Below are positions 12,001 to 18,551 of a DNA stretch of 64,000 bases, piece after piece (within the stretch, counting starts at the first letter, position 1; the number at the start of each line of letters is the position of its first letter). The translations under genes were made by a program, and so were the position numbers. The stretch spans positions 39,773 to 103,772 of the forward strand of contig QKED01000094.1 in the NCBI GenBank assembly GCA_003252455.1, read 5' to 3'. The notes beneath the pieces are model-generated. The model was not told where the DNA came from. It did no database searches and worked only from the letters and a program-made list of their open reading frames with translations. Origin of the DNA: Gammaproteobacteria bacterium. Its GTDB lineage: Bacteria; Pseudomonadota; Gammaproteobacteria; Thiohalomonadales; Thiohalomonadaceae.

Positions 12001-12487
12001 GCTCGGCGAGGCCGAGGAACTGACCATAGTCGGCGAACTGGGCGCCGTCGCCACCGATGTGCACGGTGCTGTAGTCGCCCTCGGCAGGGGGCTCGCTGGT
12101 AAAGCTGACGCCGTAGGGGGCGAAGTCGTGGTTGAGCCCGGCAAGCAGGGCGTCGATGGTCTCGGCGCGCGAGAGGGTGAGGCCGTCGGGGGTGGTGAAG
12201 GGGTCGAGGGTGAGGCCGGTGAGGGTGATGGGGCCGCGGTAGTCGAAGTCATCGGCGCCGTCGAAGTCGAGCACGATGGTCTGCCCGGCGAGGCCCCCGG
12301 GGTCGAGGCCGTCGAGCCCGGCGAAGAGGTCGAAACCACCCTGCTCTCGGTTGTCGGCCTGGGCCGTCTCCACCGAGGCCTCCGGCACATCGAGGGCCGC
12401 CAGCAGCAGGGTGGTCGGCTCGGCGCTGAGGAGCAGGCGCTCCTCCAACTGTTCCAGATGGAAGGAGGGGCTGTTCGGCTTGGTCAT
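1..12487 (-). CDS. Giant LEPR-XLL protein B with N-terminal metzincin motif (3' end outside window)
   Basis: One reading frame stays open from an ATG at 12487 to the left edge, at least 4162 codons with no stop; the C-terminus lies outside. Residues 11-24 read LEQLEERLLLSAEP, the LEPR-XLL signature of very large surface or secreted proteins. A complete zinc-metalloprotease signature, HESAHLLGVAH (H202, E203, H206, G209, H212; nt 11852-11884), fits the metzincin pattern HExxHxxGxxH. Beyond about residue 230 it is Gly/Ala/Ser/Asp-rich beta-strand repeats of the large-exoprotein kind, with nine IGGL modules at about residues 1020-1908. It is co-linear with giant A at 25624-50292 (anchors B202/A213, B1913/A1927, B4150/A4164). 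The Shine-Dalgarno is weak; the start was chosen because LEPR-XLL begins ten residues later, as in giant A. No Sec signal peptide is evident. Adhesion or matrix function is inference; proteolysis is suggested only by the motif. Confidence 0.9.
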   Translation of the reverse strand, partial: MTKPNSPSFHLEQLEERLLLSAEPTTLLLAALDVPEASVETAQADNREQGGFDLFAGLDGLDPGGLAGQTIVLDFDGADDFDYRGPITLTGLTLDPFTTPDGLTLSRAETIDALLAGLNHDFAPYGVSFTSEPPAEGDYSTVHIGGDGAQFADYGQFLGLAEQVDAGNQDRNDAALVFSDNLADVVTDDQTYLDALQGVIAHESAHLLGVAHPVSDASNPLAAVAELPGLNLYVTGDTLTLSSDLDHTVTIKEIGGNLAWSKDGGSFTYDFNTVDAGEQTLRWSDHASLTINALDPQVTTLTLGDLHTGGRNLLVNAVKLAVEANAEISTRVLASGDSDHLNGGSVADSGLLALHALDIDVGSGAALLTQVEGGSAFHAGALDLQARYDSNDLYLIIPFFDLRTASSGLQLHQATLRGGAISLSSYADAAAMFDDGGAPAAIAEGTLEFLGSLNLIAGAAYSLGDGQVLVDGGSIDGASVTIDAYAAAAAQVRTISHYLGVAYGQTETTAKVSLTNGAQVRSAGDLTLHAQTASSLAVSAVQGALGVSAAVERQNITLAGGYAKTQTFIDVAADASLSVGGNLTLRAESVKEHSVDASSVAHLDGTLGLGLAVAVSESDIHATLDGSSVVGGDALISADLTVLRNDVAGKSSVGTSALSGSLLTSHPAGTIFDRLTGMLARMTKGGSTIASAVAHPVQKGFSGGVAYGHFINHASASLAAGASLSAVGNVTLHALAEDMPETSAYSYLIASQGYSHRSSGGSVAIAIGILDSQADAFIGDGATLSAGGDLSVQAQTRIPYEIQWAKWEGLSTITDKLNFNLGIQNGFFTSWAEATAAAKENAYGFSANGLLLNTNTHARIGQGAQVTVGGELSLVAQGENDTINFVGSPLVPFNGSGGSGIGLSAMAVVYQNDTEALIDAGASVNTGALLVLADNQAQNVALALQGGVADDFALNGAMQWLNVDNRTVARIDESALLVVGAGLVRIARDYDSISSNGLTSDYPRFQPDEAYDPANTALKRVAGDTITLPYSHGLASGDAVYYQSGGGGVIGGLQDGHTYYAIVPSGSANQLQLAATLADAQNGVALALDLTGTSGASHSLYPGLDPATALTAATDTLDLGRNHALTTGQPLRYTSNGGGVIHGLVEGQSYYAIVVDAQQIQLAASAADARDGIALALDLNGTSGTAHLLLPTDYTHLQVVDPLTALDASHIAGKDAGYLYTDLSLLVLAQDDSNLYGGVGGITLGKNEGGGVAVAVNNLDRQTEAGIGNQQRVLGDASLAPGVGVQADDSVNLGYAHGLQVGDQVVYSAGGGLTIEGLGDGQAYVVQSVTSQGVTLGRASGEAGAFIDPATQSGIQLDLGYAHGFQVGDAVTYSAGGGTPIGGLVEGQTYYVTQVEGTTLGLSATRAGAFDGEGHSFAPWRQVVASEGRILLGYAHGLQSGDIVRYSSGGGAAVGGLVDGQVYYAIVGGDTDSLQLALSASDASNGIAIALDPSVASGSVHSLLPGFSDAGASVDALNDVIDLGYNHGLATGDAVYYSADTPIPGLASGGHYYAIVLDATHIALAASQAEALKGGDLQFDASSGALTSGLVDADGNGSYETLDFHLPHGLATGDALVYTQGAAALGLVDGQSYYAIVPASGTPSDDTRIQLAATLADALAGNALTLTPAAATGDSHTLSYRAARIDLGSLPSASAQTLRYDPRIVIDTTLATGSQHSLRLALDPTLATGDLHGLGRAFDPATQVSGDTLDLGYAHGLSTGQAVLYSPGEGDPIGGLAAGTLYYVVVVDNQRIQLAESRAEALSSSPERVSLDASQASGQQHAIAAQLRPIPVVDGAADTLYFNARHGLTTGEAVTYTSDTTPIGGLTSGTSYYAIVVDSHTIQLAATALEAQAGTAIALDPTLAGIGQHAINDRYIAGGSVTVAGNALVQAKSSGQLITVALAGSVSTSKGGALTSGASWAGFGDNPAKATSSVAGAADAVLTVQHATTHAWLADASLSAVNLELNARNDSRVYDGAGAIAIAIATDDSKGGAGSLVFNGVFNDTQALIGNSTVDLTGSLLVEATNSTDIVGVAVSGAGASGSFVLAGSVAVNAIANTARAAITDQSQVDAVGDVHLSALEQGHALALAGALGIVAGGAVSSTSQSGYGLSLAANLLVGGEGTEALISDSDVVAAGHLRLDAQGQAQVQAFAAGFALAAGSAPTHQAGAASITFNLIAGASVAAIRREGGNGVAGAAGVALHAQDQSSVLSVAGAAALALGSQGTAMGLGLGVNVIANRVEASLDSSHVSSSAGDILVDADAAVEISAIGVGAALGTNTALSGSFSVNVLRDLTLAHISGASGLTHAAGSVRVAAEEKNRLFSLAGSVALSSLGAADATSIGLANSTLISANAVKAWVDPGVTLQADGNATAIQIATGAFDGSGNALTEAHQGLALTALSHDAITTIAAAGSVAGGLGLAGSATVTVQNDQTQAWIGSGAQINSATTGEGAGQGVAVRAGDGETLIGVAGAVAYGGHGGGGAGVDVAVVNRTTQAWLDSGVTLQARGDLSVDALGQLHLISVGASIGLSAESAGVAGGVGVSLLDLTTQAWIGANAVVSVGDSVRVAADGQSELDLGTGSLAFGSNAGLGGALSVPIVHERVEAYIASGAQVDALANGNGLTVAIGEIGNSWSSATASGGIDEGSGNLNGIDPQNSALDASHFLNQRSATPVVQSGFKGVAVSATQRDDVQAWSVGAAGSSGTAAVQLSAIYNLYSVDTLAHIDGGALVNQASGAGAAQQTWVVAGADLFHRGIAGALAGASQVGGAIGWEQLTLQQKTKAWIDAAAQVDALADLKVRADATQDLVFATLGVSGAGTAAVAGSVNSLGLYTQTQAWLGAAQLHSGGNLIVEARDRSGVDMLAGGLGIGLSGAGLGAGVSLVNIDKDTRAWVASGAQVQADGVATALQAPSGALDANGTVLYAGNVQGLVVSAWSEERLFGLAAAGGLSGEGAFAGAAAVQLVDADTQAYIEGGASINAANGAAALGQDVWVSAVDRVSANANAGALAAGLMTGGISGGVVVGELHNDTLAWVGGSVAARDDIQVAALSDQQVDVVGVSAAGGVTVGVAGAVAVWSIDGNADGNYTADGQGSNALSDGSGNSAQSSTQQQGSAAANGANLGGFSATSKLRGNNSALVSQQTTSANQQSFNATAPATVARSLPSGVSAFIADNATLSAGDRIEVEAARHIDAQMLVGGLAVGAVGVSGSVGILDLGADVNAYLGDGASLTLNGDLLVSASANHLANLQVYAGTGAAVGAAAQYAGINDHSNVRAWIGIGAAVDDAAKVSVSAALVRDLTARAAGGAIGGTVVGVSAARLLAGGTVSAQLLDNALIGANGHAVGTLTLSAQASDKAATEAYAGVAGVAAGSGIDIETHVTPSVLAVTGAGSEVYATGDVTISADASAQASADAFGLTLSLYATGGVALADTFVSPQVDALLGVGSIIAAGNLRVSASQGKRDASKPTARTFGYGVGGSALLGVQATLFTAQAQGATRAAIGDGVELNVGGSLTLSADSQVDLFAEANGGSFGGVAAIGLNRAELNNSVQTSALLGTGVSVQAGSLNISASGDDRYEANSDTLSAALIGTFGAGAGAAPAEAIVNANTVTLAGLADASSGNTDSINVGSLSISAQHDRRVYSTIDNLAVSVGVTVGAPRIDVNLSGDLKAQVGSYRQANAGRFAIHAEQDVSAGRVDLYTVSGSLLGSGGAVQSHIDTWLSSQNLVGQGAVLTQTGTPTGSDSFALTAVNRTTLSNTAKISNNAAVAINSVDDHILLHNDDALVTLGSNARLDAQADLRLAAWSTADLTVDGSAAIAGAFGDPSANAHAQVDALNQVQIGSGATVNAVGDIKLLAGKSDRIADVFNIPESNAYTLTTWGGAYSQAVNDAATASAQSVVNQSNQVVVQSGAVLTGKQDVHLLTDEGIPTLYAQSIERGYAVNFGGTQHSNVANRVVVDGAIVVGQEALQRLTIEADGSLSQQDAGFTTPTLQVKPIDASFSAFIAELLAQKQAVAGTPEEAVYQAELEAWIAVINGMGGSAAYDPITDTVSVQNGLDLPFYVIDPVTARSGNVLVEADSLTGSGAITAPGDVRIEILNKSSASLELKGLTIPEQYGGKLWFNNVAVT
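6765..9430 (-). repeat. Nine tandem IGGL modules inside giant B
   Basis: Nine degenerate copies of a roughly 60-100-residue module. Each has a Y/G-x-H-G/N-x-x-x-G-D start, a Gly-rich turn, IGGL-x-D/A-G-x-x-Y-Y/W, and an L-A-x-S/T-x-x-x-A stretch. The IGGL cores lie near 9340, 9060, 8550, 8340, 8120, 7850, 7605, 7165 and 6890. An unrelated spacer separates copies 2 and 3. Number, order and spacer match the array in giant A. Confidence 0.8.
11852..11884 (-). other. Metzincin-type HExxHxxGxxH motif in giant B
   Basis: The codons read H-E-S-A-H-L-L-G-V-A-H, residues 202-212. All three zinc-ligand histidines, the catalytic-type glutamate and the glycine turn are present. The same positions in giant A read HESLHLLGAAH. 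In known metzincins this motif binds catalytic zinc; activity here is not shown. Confidence 0.85.
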
Positions 12488-12639
12488 GGGCTTGCTCGGT
12501 GACTCGTTGGTCGAGGCCGTAGGCCACGGCGGCTAATCGGCAGCCACTCACCGTGGCCTATCCCCTCCCTGGCGGACGCGGCGTGGGGCCCCGCAGACAA
12601 AATGTCGATCCCGGCATTGGCCAGAGCCCCAACAGACTA

Positions 12640-12645
12640 AGTATA
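12640..12645 (-). promoter_or_regulatory. Candidate -10 box (TATACT) for giant B
   Basis: TATACT on the minus strand matches the sigma-70 -10 consensus at five of six positions and lies about 150 bases upstream of the giant B start. No good -35 hexamer sits 16-18 bases further upstream, which fits an activator-dependent promoter, since a strong palindrome lies just beyond. This is inference. Confidence 0.35.
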
Positions 12646-12682
12646 TGTGCGTAATTGAGATACGTTCTCAGCCAGCATGAGC

Positions 12683-12735
12683 GGTACGTTAACGTACCAA
12701 ATGTACGATTTCAAACCCGAATGTACGAACCGTAC
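12683..12735. promoter_or_regulatory. Operator-like cluster of GTACG half-sites
   Basis: A perfect 16-bp palindrome, GGTACGTTAACGTACC (12683-12698), is followed by a single GTACG (12703-12707) and an inverted pair GTACG-aac-CGTAC (12723-12735). The leftmost GTACG starts are at 12684, 12703 and 12723, about 19-20 bp apart, close to two helical turns, so sites would face the same side of the helix. The cluster lies about 40-95 bp upstream of the candidate -10 of giant B. The binding protein is unknown. Confidence 0.5.
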
Positions 12736-12839
12736 CGACCAAAGGCGGGCAACGACCGCGGGAGGGGCCTTCATACGCAGGGGATGCGCGGCCTCGACAC
12801 GAAAACACGATGCGCCGAACGTTGTACGCCGCCCAGGCG

Positions 12840-13259
12840 TCAAAAAGGCCGCAGCGTGGCCAGGAAGATGACCGGAACCAGGGCCAGCAGGGGCAGCTCA
12901 CTGAACCAGCGATACCAAGTCTCGCTGTGCCGGTTGCACCCATTCATGAAGTCGAACAGCATCTTGGCGCAGTAGCCGTGATAGGCGAGCACGAGGGCGA
13001 TGAGCACCAGTTTGATCTGCATCCAGGGCATGGCGAGATAGCTCGGATAGTGGTAGAGCATGAGCCCACCGAAGGTCAGCGTCAGCACGGCCCCGCCGAC
13101 ACTCACCCGGAACAGACGCCACTCCATCAGCTTGAAGCGTTCGTTGCAGCGCGCATCGTCGGAGCTGGCGTGGATCGAAAAGATGCGCGGGAGGTAGAGC
13201 AGCGCCGTGAACCACGCGACCATGAACCAGAGATGCAGCGCCTTCGACCACAACAACAT
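12840..13259 (-). CDS. hemJ: HemJ-type protoporphyrinogen IX oxidase, membrane protein
   Basis: 139 residues, four predicted membrane segments and the HemJ-family pattern: an N-terminal ALHLWF segment with conserved His9, an LPRIF motif, an RLFR segment, and QIKLVL with a conserved Lys. The length suits the family (about 140-150). HemJ oxidises protoporphyrinogen IX to protoporphyrin IX in the inner membrane, for haem and, in phototrophs, bacteriochlorophyll. A strong Shine-Dalgarno (AAGGAGGT, five bases before the ATG) fixes the start. It lies 26 bases after the geranylgeranyl-reductase-like gene and is probably the last gene of the men operon. The HemJ electron acceptor is not firmly established; location in a menaquinone operon is at least suggestive of a quinone. 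Confidence 0.85.
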   Translation of the reverse strand: MLLWSKALHLWFMVAWFTALLYLPRIFSIHASSDDARCNERFKLMEWRLFRVSVGGAVLTLTFGGLMLYHYPSYLAMPWMQIKLVLIALVLAYHGYCAKMLFDFMNGCNRHSETWYRWFSELPLLALVPVIFLATLRPF

Positions 13260-13285
13260 ATCGACCTCCTTAAAAATGAGGGACG

Positions 13286-14449
13286 CTAGTGGCCGTCCCT
13301 AATCTGCGCCCAGGGGAGGCGCAACAGGAGGTCGACCCCCTTCGCCTCCTGGCGCATCGAGCGGTAGCTGCCGACACCGACGAAGATGTCGGTGAAGTAG
13401 CGCAGGTAGTAGCGGTAGACCGGGGTCGACATCATCGCGCCGAAGAGTTTCGGGGGTAGGCTGAAGACCAGGTGTGCCCACTGAGCCGCCAACACCAGTT
13501 CGGGCAGTAGCTGTCGACGCACCTCGGCGTCGTACTGCGCCTCACCGTCACCGAGTAGCGCCTCGGCGGCCAGCACCGCGCTCTTCACCGCGTACTGGAT
13601 CCCCTCGCCGCTGAACATATCGACCAGCCCGGCGGCATCGCCCACCAGGTAGGCGCCCGCTGCGGCGTAGTGCTCGCGCGGACGACGAAAGACCGGGATC
13701 ACGCCGCCCTTGATACTGTGGATGTGCAGCCCGTGCAGGGTCTTGCTCTGCGTGACGAAGCGTCGGAAGTGCGCATTGAGCTCGCTCGAACGCATCGGCT
13801 TGGTGGTGCAGACGCCGATCGCCGCCGCCTGCTTGCGCGGAAAGATCCAGGAGTAGCCCATCGGCAGCGCAGTGAAGTCGAAGATGGCGTCGTTCTCACC
13901 ACGGGGGGCAGTGGGGTCGAGGTCGGCGAGCGCTTCGAGTGCGGTGCAGACTTCGCGATTGCGCGGAAAGCCGAGCGCCTTGGCGGTGGGCGAGAAGGCG
14001 CCGTCGCAGGCACACACCCGGCGGGCGTGGATCCGCACCTGTGGCGTGGTAACCAGAAAGCCCTCGGCGCTGCGCTCGATGGCGGTGAGGCGATGGCCCT
14101 GCAGCACCTGGGCCCCACTCGCGGCGGCCTTGTCGAGTAGGAAGGCGTCGAAGCGGGTGCGGTCGACGACCTGGCATTGGCGATCGACCGGGAGGCCGAG
14201 GCGCCCGCTCCAGGCGCCGTCGACCATCAAGCGGTCGACCTCCGCCTCGGTCACCGGCGAGACATCGAGCTGGAGCGCATCCAGGGTCTGCCGCGACAGG
14301 CCACCCCCACACGACTTATGTCGTGGAAAGTGGGCACGGTCGATCAGCGTGACCTCGCGCCCGGCTTGCGCCAGACGCCGGGCAAGGGTCGAACCGGCGG
14401 GGCCTCCGCCGACGACCAACACATCGGTATTTAGCGTGGAGCTGGACAT
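13286..14449 (-). CDS. Geranylgeranyl-reductase-family FAD oxidoreductase (possible menaquinone prenyl reductase)
   Basis: 387 residues. An N-terminal dinucleotide-binding fold carries VGGGPAG at about residues 13-19, an acidic strand end (LIDR), a CGGGLS motif around residues 47-52, and a second FAD motif, LVGDAAGLVDMFSGEGI. This is the layout of the geranylgeranyl reductase/ChlP/BchP/MenJ group, which reduces isoprenoid double bonds. It sits 13 bases after menB and 26 bases before hemJ in one direction, so it probably reduces the menaquinone tail like MenJ. A role in (bacterio)chlorophyll phytol or another lipid cannot be excluded. The hydrophobic C-terminal third may rest on the membrane. 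The Shine-Dalgarno is weak and the start was taken from the FAD-fold position. Confidence 0.8.
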   Translation of the reverse strand: MSSSTLNTDVLVVGGGPAGSTLARRLAQAGREVTLIDRAHFPRHKSCGGGLSRQTLDALQLDVSPVTEAEVDRLMVDGAWSGRLGLPVDRQCQVVDRTRFDAFLLDKAAASGAQVLQGHRLTAIERSAEGFLVTTPQVRIHARRVCACDGAFSPTAKALGFPRNREVCTALEALADLDPTAPRGENDAIFDFTALPMGYSWIFPRKQAAAIGVCTTKPMRSSELNAHFRRFVTQSKTLHGLHIHSIKGGVIPVFRRPREHYAAAGAYLVGDAAGLVDMFSGEGIQYAVKSAVLAAEALLGDGEAQYDAEVRRQLLPELVLAAQWAHLVFSLPPKLFGAMMSTPVYRYYLRYFTDIFVGVGSYRSMRQEAKGVDLLLRLPWAQIRDGH

Positions 14450-14462
14450 GGCGACTTCGGGC

Positions 14463-15287
<825 letters not shown>

Positions 15288-16981
15288 AAATCGCTCCATT
15301 GCTGTTTAAAGAGGCGGAAGACCTCGCTGTTGGTCGACATCGCGGTGTGGATTTCGAGGAGCCTGGCCGCGCCGGGTTGCAGGAGTCCGGCAACCCGGCG
15401 CGCCAACGGTTCGCCCTCGCGACATACCCAATACTCCAGGCCGAAGTCGCTGGCGGTGTTGGCCGCATTCAGCACGTGCGGTGTGGTGAAGTAGGGGCTG
15501 CACTCGGGCAGCCGACGGGAGTTGGGCAGGATGTCGAAGATCCCGCCGCCCTGGTTGTTGAGTAGCACGATGCGCAGATTGTCGGGGAGACCACCTTGCG
15601 CCCAGAGGGCGTTGCGATCGTAGAAGAAACTCAGATCCCCCAGCAGGATCAGATTGAGGCGCGTCGAGGCGTGGGCATGGCCGACGGCGGTGCTGAGCGA
15701 GCCCTCGATCCCGGCGGTGCCGCGATTCGAATAGACCTCGATGCGGCTGGGCGCGAGCGCAAGGTGGTTGGCATAGCGCACTGCCATGCTGTTGCCCAGG
15801 TGCAGGATCGCATCGTCGGGGAGCGCCGCCAACACCTGGCGTATGGCGTCGAACTCGTTGAACGCCAGTGGTTGGGAGAAGAATTCCGCATGGAACGCGT
15901 GGGCCCGTTCGGCCCACTCTTGCCACTGCGCGCGATAGGCAAGGGGGCGACCCGGGGGTAGCCGCTGGGCGAGCTGACTGAAAAAGCCCTCCGGGGTGAG
16001 ACGCACCACCTGGGTCAGCGACTGATAGGTGTCGGCCACCGGCCCCGCCGCCTGGATGTGCCACTGCTCCGTGGCCGGATTGGCGCGCAAGAAGAGCTTG
16101 AGGTTCTTCGATACCAGGGACTGTCCCAGGGTAATCAGTAGGTCGGGGCGCAGTTGCGCAAGCCGGGCGTGATCCAGGTCGCCGAGGATGAGATCGGCAC
16201 AACGAATCGACCCGGCGCAGGGATGGAGATTGCTGACGATGTCCCCGACGACAACCGCGTCGAGCTGTTCAAATTGCGCGATCAGTGCCGGGGAGAGGCG
16301 CTGCTGCCCCACCACCACCAGGATCTTCTCGTGCGCCGACCAACGCTCGACCAGGGCCGACCACTGCGCCTCGCTCAACACCCTCTCGCCCTGCAGTTCG
16401 CGGATCACCTTGCCTGGCGAGTAGCGGATTTCACCCTGGGGATAGAAGGGTTCACGGAGCGGCACGTTGATATGCACCGGGCCGCAGGGCGCACACATCG
16501 CGAGGTGGATCGCCTGGGCCACCGTACGTTCGATCTGCCAAACCGCATCGGGGTGGTCTCGGTCGACCGGGAGGTTGTAGCTCGCCTTGACCCGCTGTTG
16601 GTACATCTGCGGCTGCACGATGGTCTGGCCATCCTGTTGGTCGACCCACTCGGGTGCGCGGTCGGCGGTGATGACCAGCAGTGGCAGCGCCTGATAGAAG
16701 GCCTCGGCGATCGCTGGGGCATAGTTCAACGGGGCGGTACCCGAGGTGCAGACCAACGCCACGGGGCGCTGCTGCTGCTGCGCCATACCCATGGCAACGA
16801 ACCCGGCGCTGCGCTCATCGACCACCACGTGGGAGGTGATCCCCGCATGGCGGGCAAAGGCGACCAGCAGCGGTGCGTTACGCGAACCCGGTGAGAGCAC
16901 GGCGGAGTCGACGCCGAGCTGGTGACAGATTTCGGCAATATTGGTGATGGGAGCGAGGTCGCTCATAGTCCAACCCTAGCG

Positions 16982-18148
16982 CTAGAGTACATCCAGGAGT
17001 GTTTGGCCCTTCAGGCAGGTCTCGTCCCACTCCGCTTCGGGCGACGATGAACGGGTAATGCCCGCACCGAGGAAGAGTCGCACAGAGGAGGCGAAGACCT
17101 GCATACAGCGAATATTGACATACAGACGGATGTCACGAGAGAAGAGGTTGCAGGGCCCCCAATAGCCACCATAGAGCTGGCGGTCGAAGGGTTCGATCGC
17201 CGCGATGAAGCGCAGTGCCGTCTGTTTGGGTGTACCGCAGAGCGCCGGGGTGGGGTGCAGCCGTTCGAGGATGCGCGCATAGCTGCTGGCGGTATATTGC
17301 GCTGAGGGGAGTTTGAGCATAAAGGCGCTTTTCAGGTGCCGAAGGATACCGATGTTCATATTGTCGATGGCGGTCTCCTGCAGCTCGGTAATCCCCAGGT
17401 CGAGAAAGATGCCACGGATATATTGATTCACCAGCTCCTGCTCTTGGTACTCCTTGGCGGTCCAGTCATGGTCCGTGCGTATGGTCCCGGCGAGAGAGAG
17501 GGTACGTAGCGAGGCGTCATCGACCGCCAGCAGGAGCTCAGGGCTGCAGCCGATCCAGGTCCCCTCCTCCGGCGTCGAGAGAAGCGCGACGAACTGTTCA
17601 GGGCGCTGACACAAGCCGAGGAAGAGCGCGACCAGATCGAGGCTGGCGGAGAGTGGCTCGGTCTGGGTCCGTGCCACCACGACCTTTTGCAGATCACCCT
17701 GCGCGATCGTCGCCACCGCCTGCTCCACCCTGGCGACGAACGACGCCCTGGACTCATCGCCGACCGGCGAGGGTGGCGCACAATAGTAGTGGCCCTCGGC
17801 GCCAGAACAGAGTACCTCGCGTAGTGCCTGGAAAAAGTGCAGTGCCTGCGCCGAGTCACCCTCCGTGGGCGCAACCAGGTGCTCACCACGATACTCGAAG
17901 AGCAGGTCGGCGGGCAGAAACGTACACTCGTCTCCCGGCGCGGCGAAGCGATTGTAGATAAAGCCCGGGGGAAGCGCCTCGGTGAGGCGGCAACGCTCTA
18001 CGAGCTGAAAGGCGACCAAGACGTAGAGCCTCTCCGCCTGTGTCTCTTGCCATATCGCCACGCGCCCACCGGTGCGTTGTGCGGCCCCCAAGAGGGCCTT
18101 GAGTAGGCGCGGCTTCGGGTAGACGGACCAATCGATATCGTCTGTCAT
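16982..18148 (-). CDS. menF: Isochorismate synthase
   Basis: 388 residues of the chorismate-utilising family; it isomerises chorismate to isochorismate, the entry to menaquinone. Visible are the general-base lysine in GDLQKVVVAR (K155), GCSPELLL (200-207), LAGTIR (219-224), LHPTPALCG (297-305), YGGYWGP (326-332), and the acidic Mg-binding C-terminus around PEAEWDETCLK (370-380). Its ATG overlaps the TGA of menI by one base (TGATG), so translation is coupled. With menD and menB downstream it forms the upper pathway. Salicylate or siderophore use is unlikely given the neighbours. Confidence 0.95.
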   Translation of the reverse strand: MTDDIDWSVYPKPRLLKALLGAAQRTGGRVAIWQETQAERLYVLVAFQLVERCRLTEALPPGFIYNRFAAPGDECTFLPADLLFEYRGEHLVAPTEGDSAQALHFFQALREVLCSGAEGHYYCAPPSPVGDESRASFVARVEQAVATIAQGDLQKVVVARTQTEPLSASLDLVALFLGLCQRPEQFVALLSTPEEGTWIGCSPELLLAVDDASLRTLSLAGTIRTDHDWTAKEYQEQELVNQYIRGIFLDLGITELQETAIDNMNIGILRHLKSAFMLKLPSAQYTASSYARILERLHPTPALCGTPKQTALRFIAAIEPFDRQLYGGYWGPCNLFSRDIRLYVNIRCMQVFASSVRLFLGAGITRSSSPEAEWDETCLKGQTLLDVL

Positions 18149-18549
18149 CAGGGCTTGTCCACCACGGCCATGGTGATGCGACCAACGCAGGTCAGGGCCC
18201 CGCTCTCATCCACCAGCTCGACCCCCCACACCTGCGTACGGCGACCGATATGCAGCGGTTTGGCACTCCCCCTGACCACGCCGGAACGAACCCCTTTGAG
18301 GTGGTTCGCGTTGACCTCCAGACCGACACAATATTGCCCCGGAGTGACGTTGAGATTCGCGCCGATACTGCCGAGTGTCTCGATCAACACCACGGAGGCG
18401 CCACCGTGCAGTGAGCCGAACGGCTGCTTTACACACGCCTCGACTGGCATGGTCGCGGTGACCCCATCGGTCGACGCCGCAGTGATCTCTATGCCTAAAT
18501 GGGAGATGAGGGTGTTACTGCAGAGCGCTTGGATGTCAGAAAGTTTCAT
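18148..18549 (-). CDS. menI: 1,4-Dihydroxy-2-naphthoyl-CoA thioesterase (hotdog fold)
   Basis: 133 residues of hotdog-fold thioesterase, strikingly like E. coli MenI (YdiI). It shows QPFGSLHGGASVVL with His48, catalytic-type Glu57 in IETLG, GLEVNANH, and a KPLHIGRRTQVW segment. The His-to-Glu spacing (nine residues) equals that of YdiI. It hydrolyses DHNA-CoA to DHNA, the MenA substrate. It lies two bases after the prenyl synthase and overlaps menF by one base. The Shine-Dalgarno GGGAGAAG precedes the ATG. The PaaI-like superfamily is broad, but motif similarity and context make MenI the best call. Confidence 0.9.
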   Translation of the reverse strand: MKLSDIQALCSNTLISHLGIEITAASTDGVTATMPVEACVKQPFGSLHGGASVVLIETLGSIGANLNVTPGQYCVGLEVNANHLKGVRSGVVRGSAKPLHIGRRTQVWGVELVDESGALTCVGRITMAVVDKP

Positions 18550-18551
18550 GC

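Larger units (their letters stand above)
12488..12839. other. Control region upstream of giant B
   Basis: 352 bases with no credible gene, between giant B (start 12487) and the end of hemJ (stop at 12840). It is more AT-rich than its surroundings and holds a cluster of GTACG half-sites and a TATACT hexamer oriented toward giant B. No clear hairpin-plus-T-run terminator for hemJ was seen. Short frames here are shadows without family similarity that I recognise. Confidence 0.6.

Noticed and set aside
12655..13289. Plus-strand frames opposite hemJ
   Set aside because: HemJ has a strong ribosome site, family motifs and membrane segments; the plus frames show none of these.
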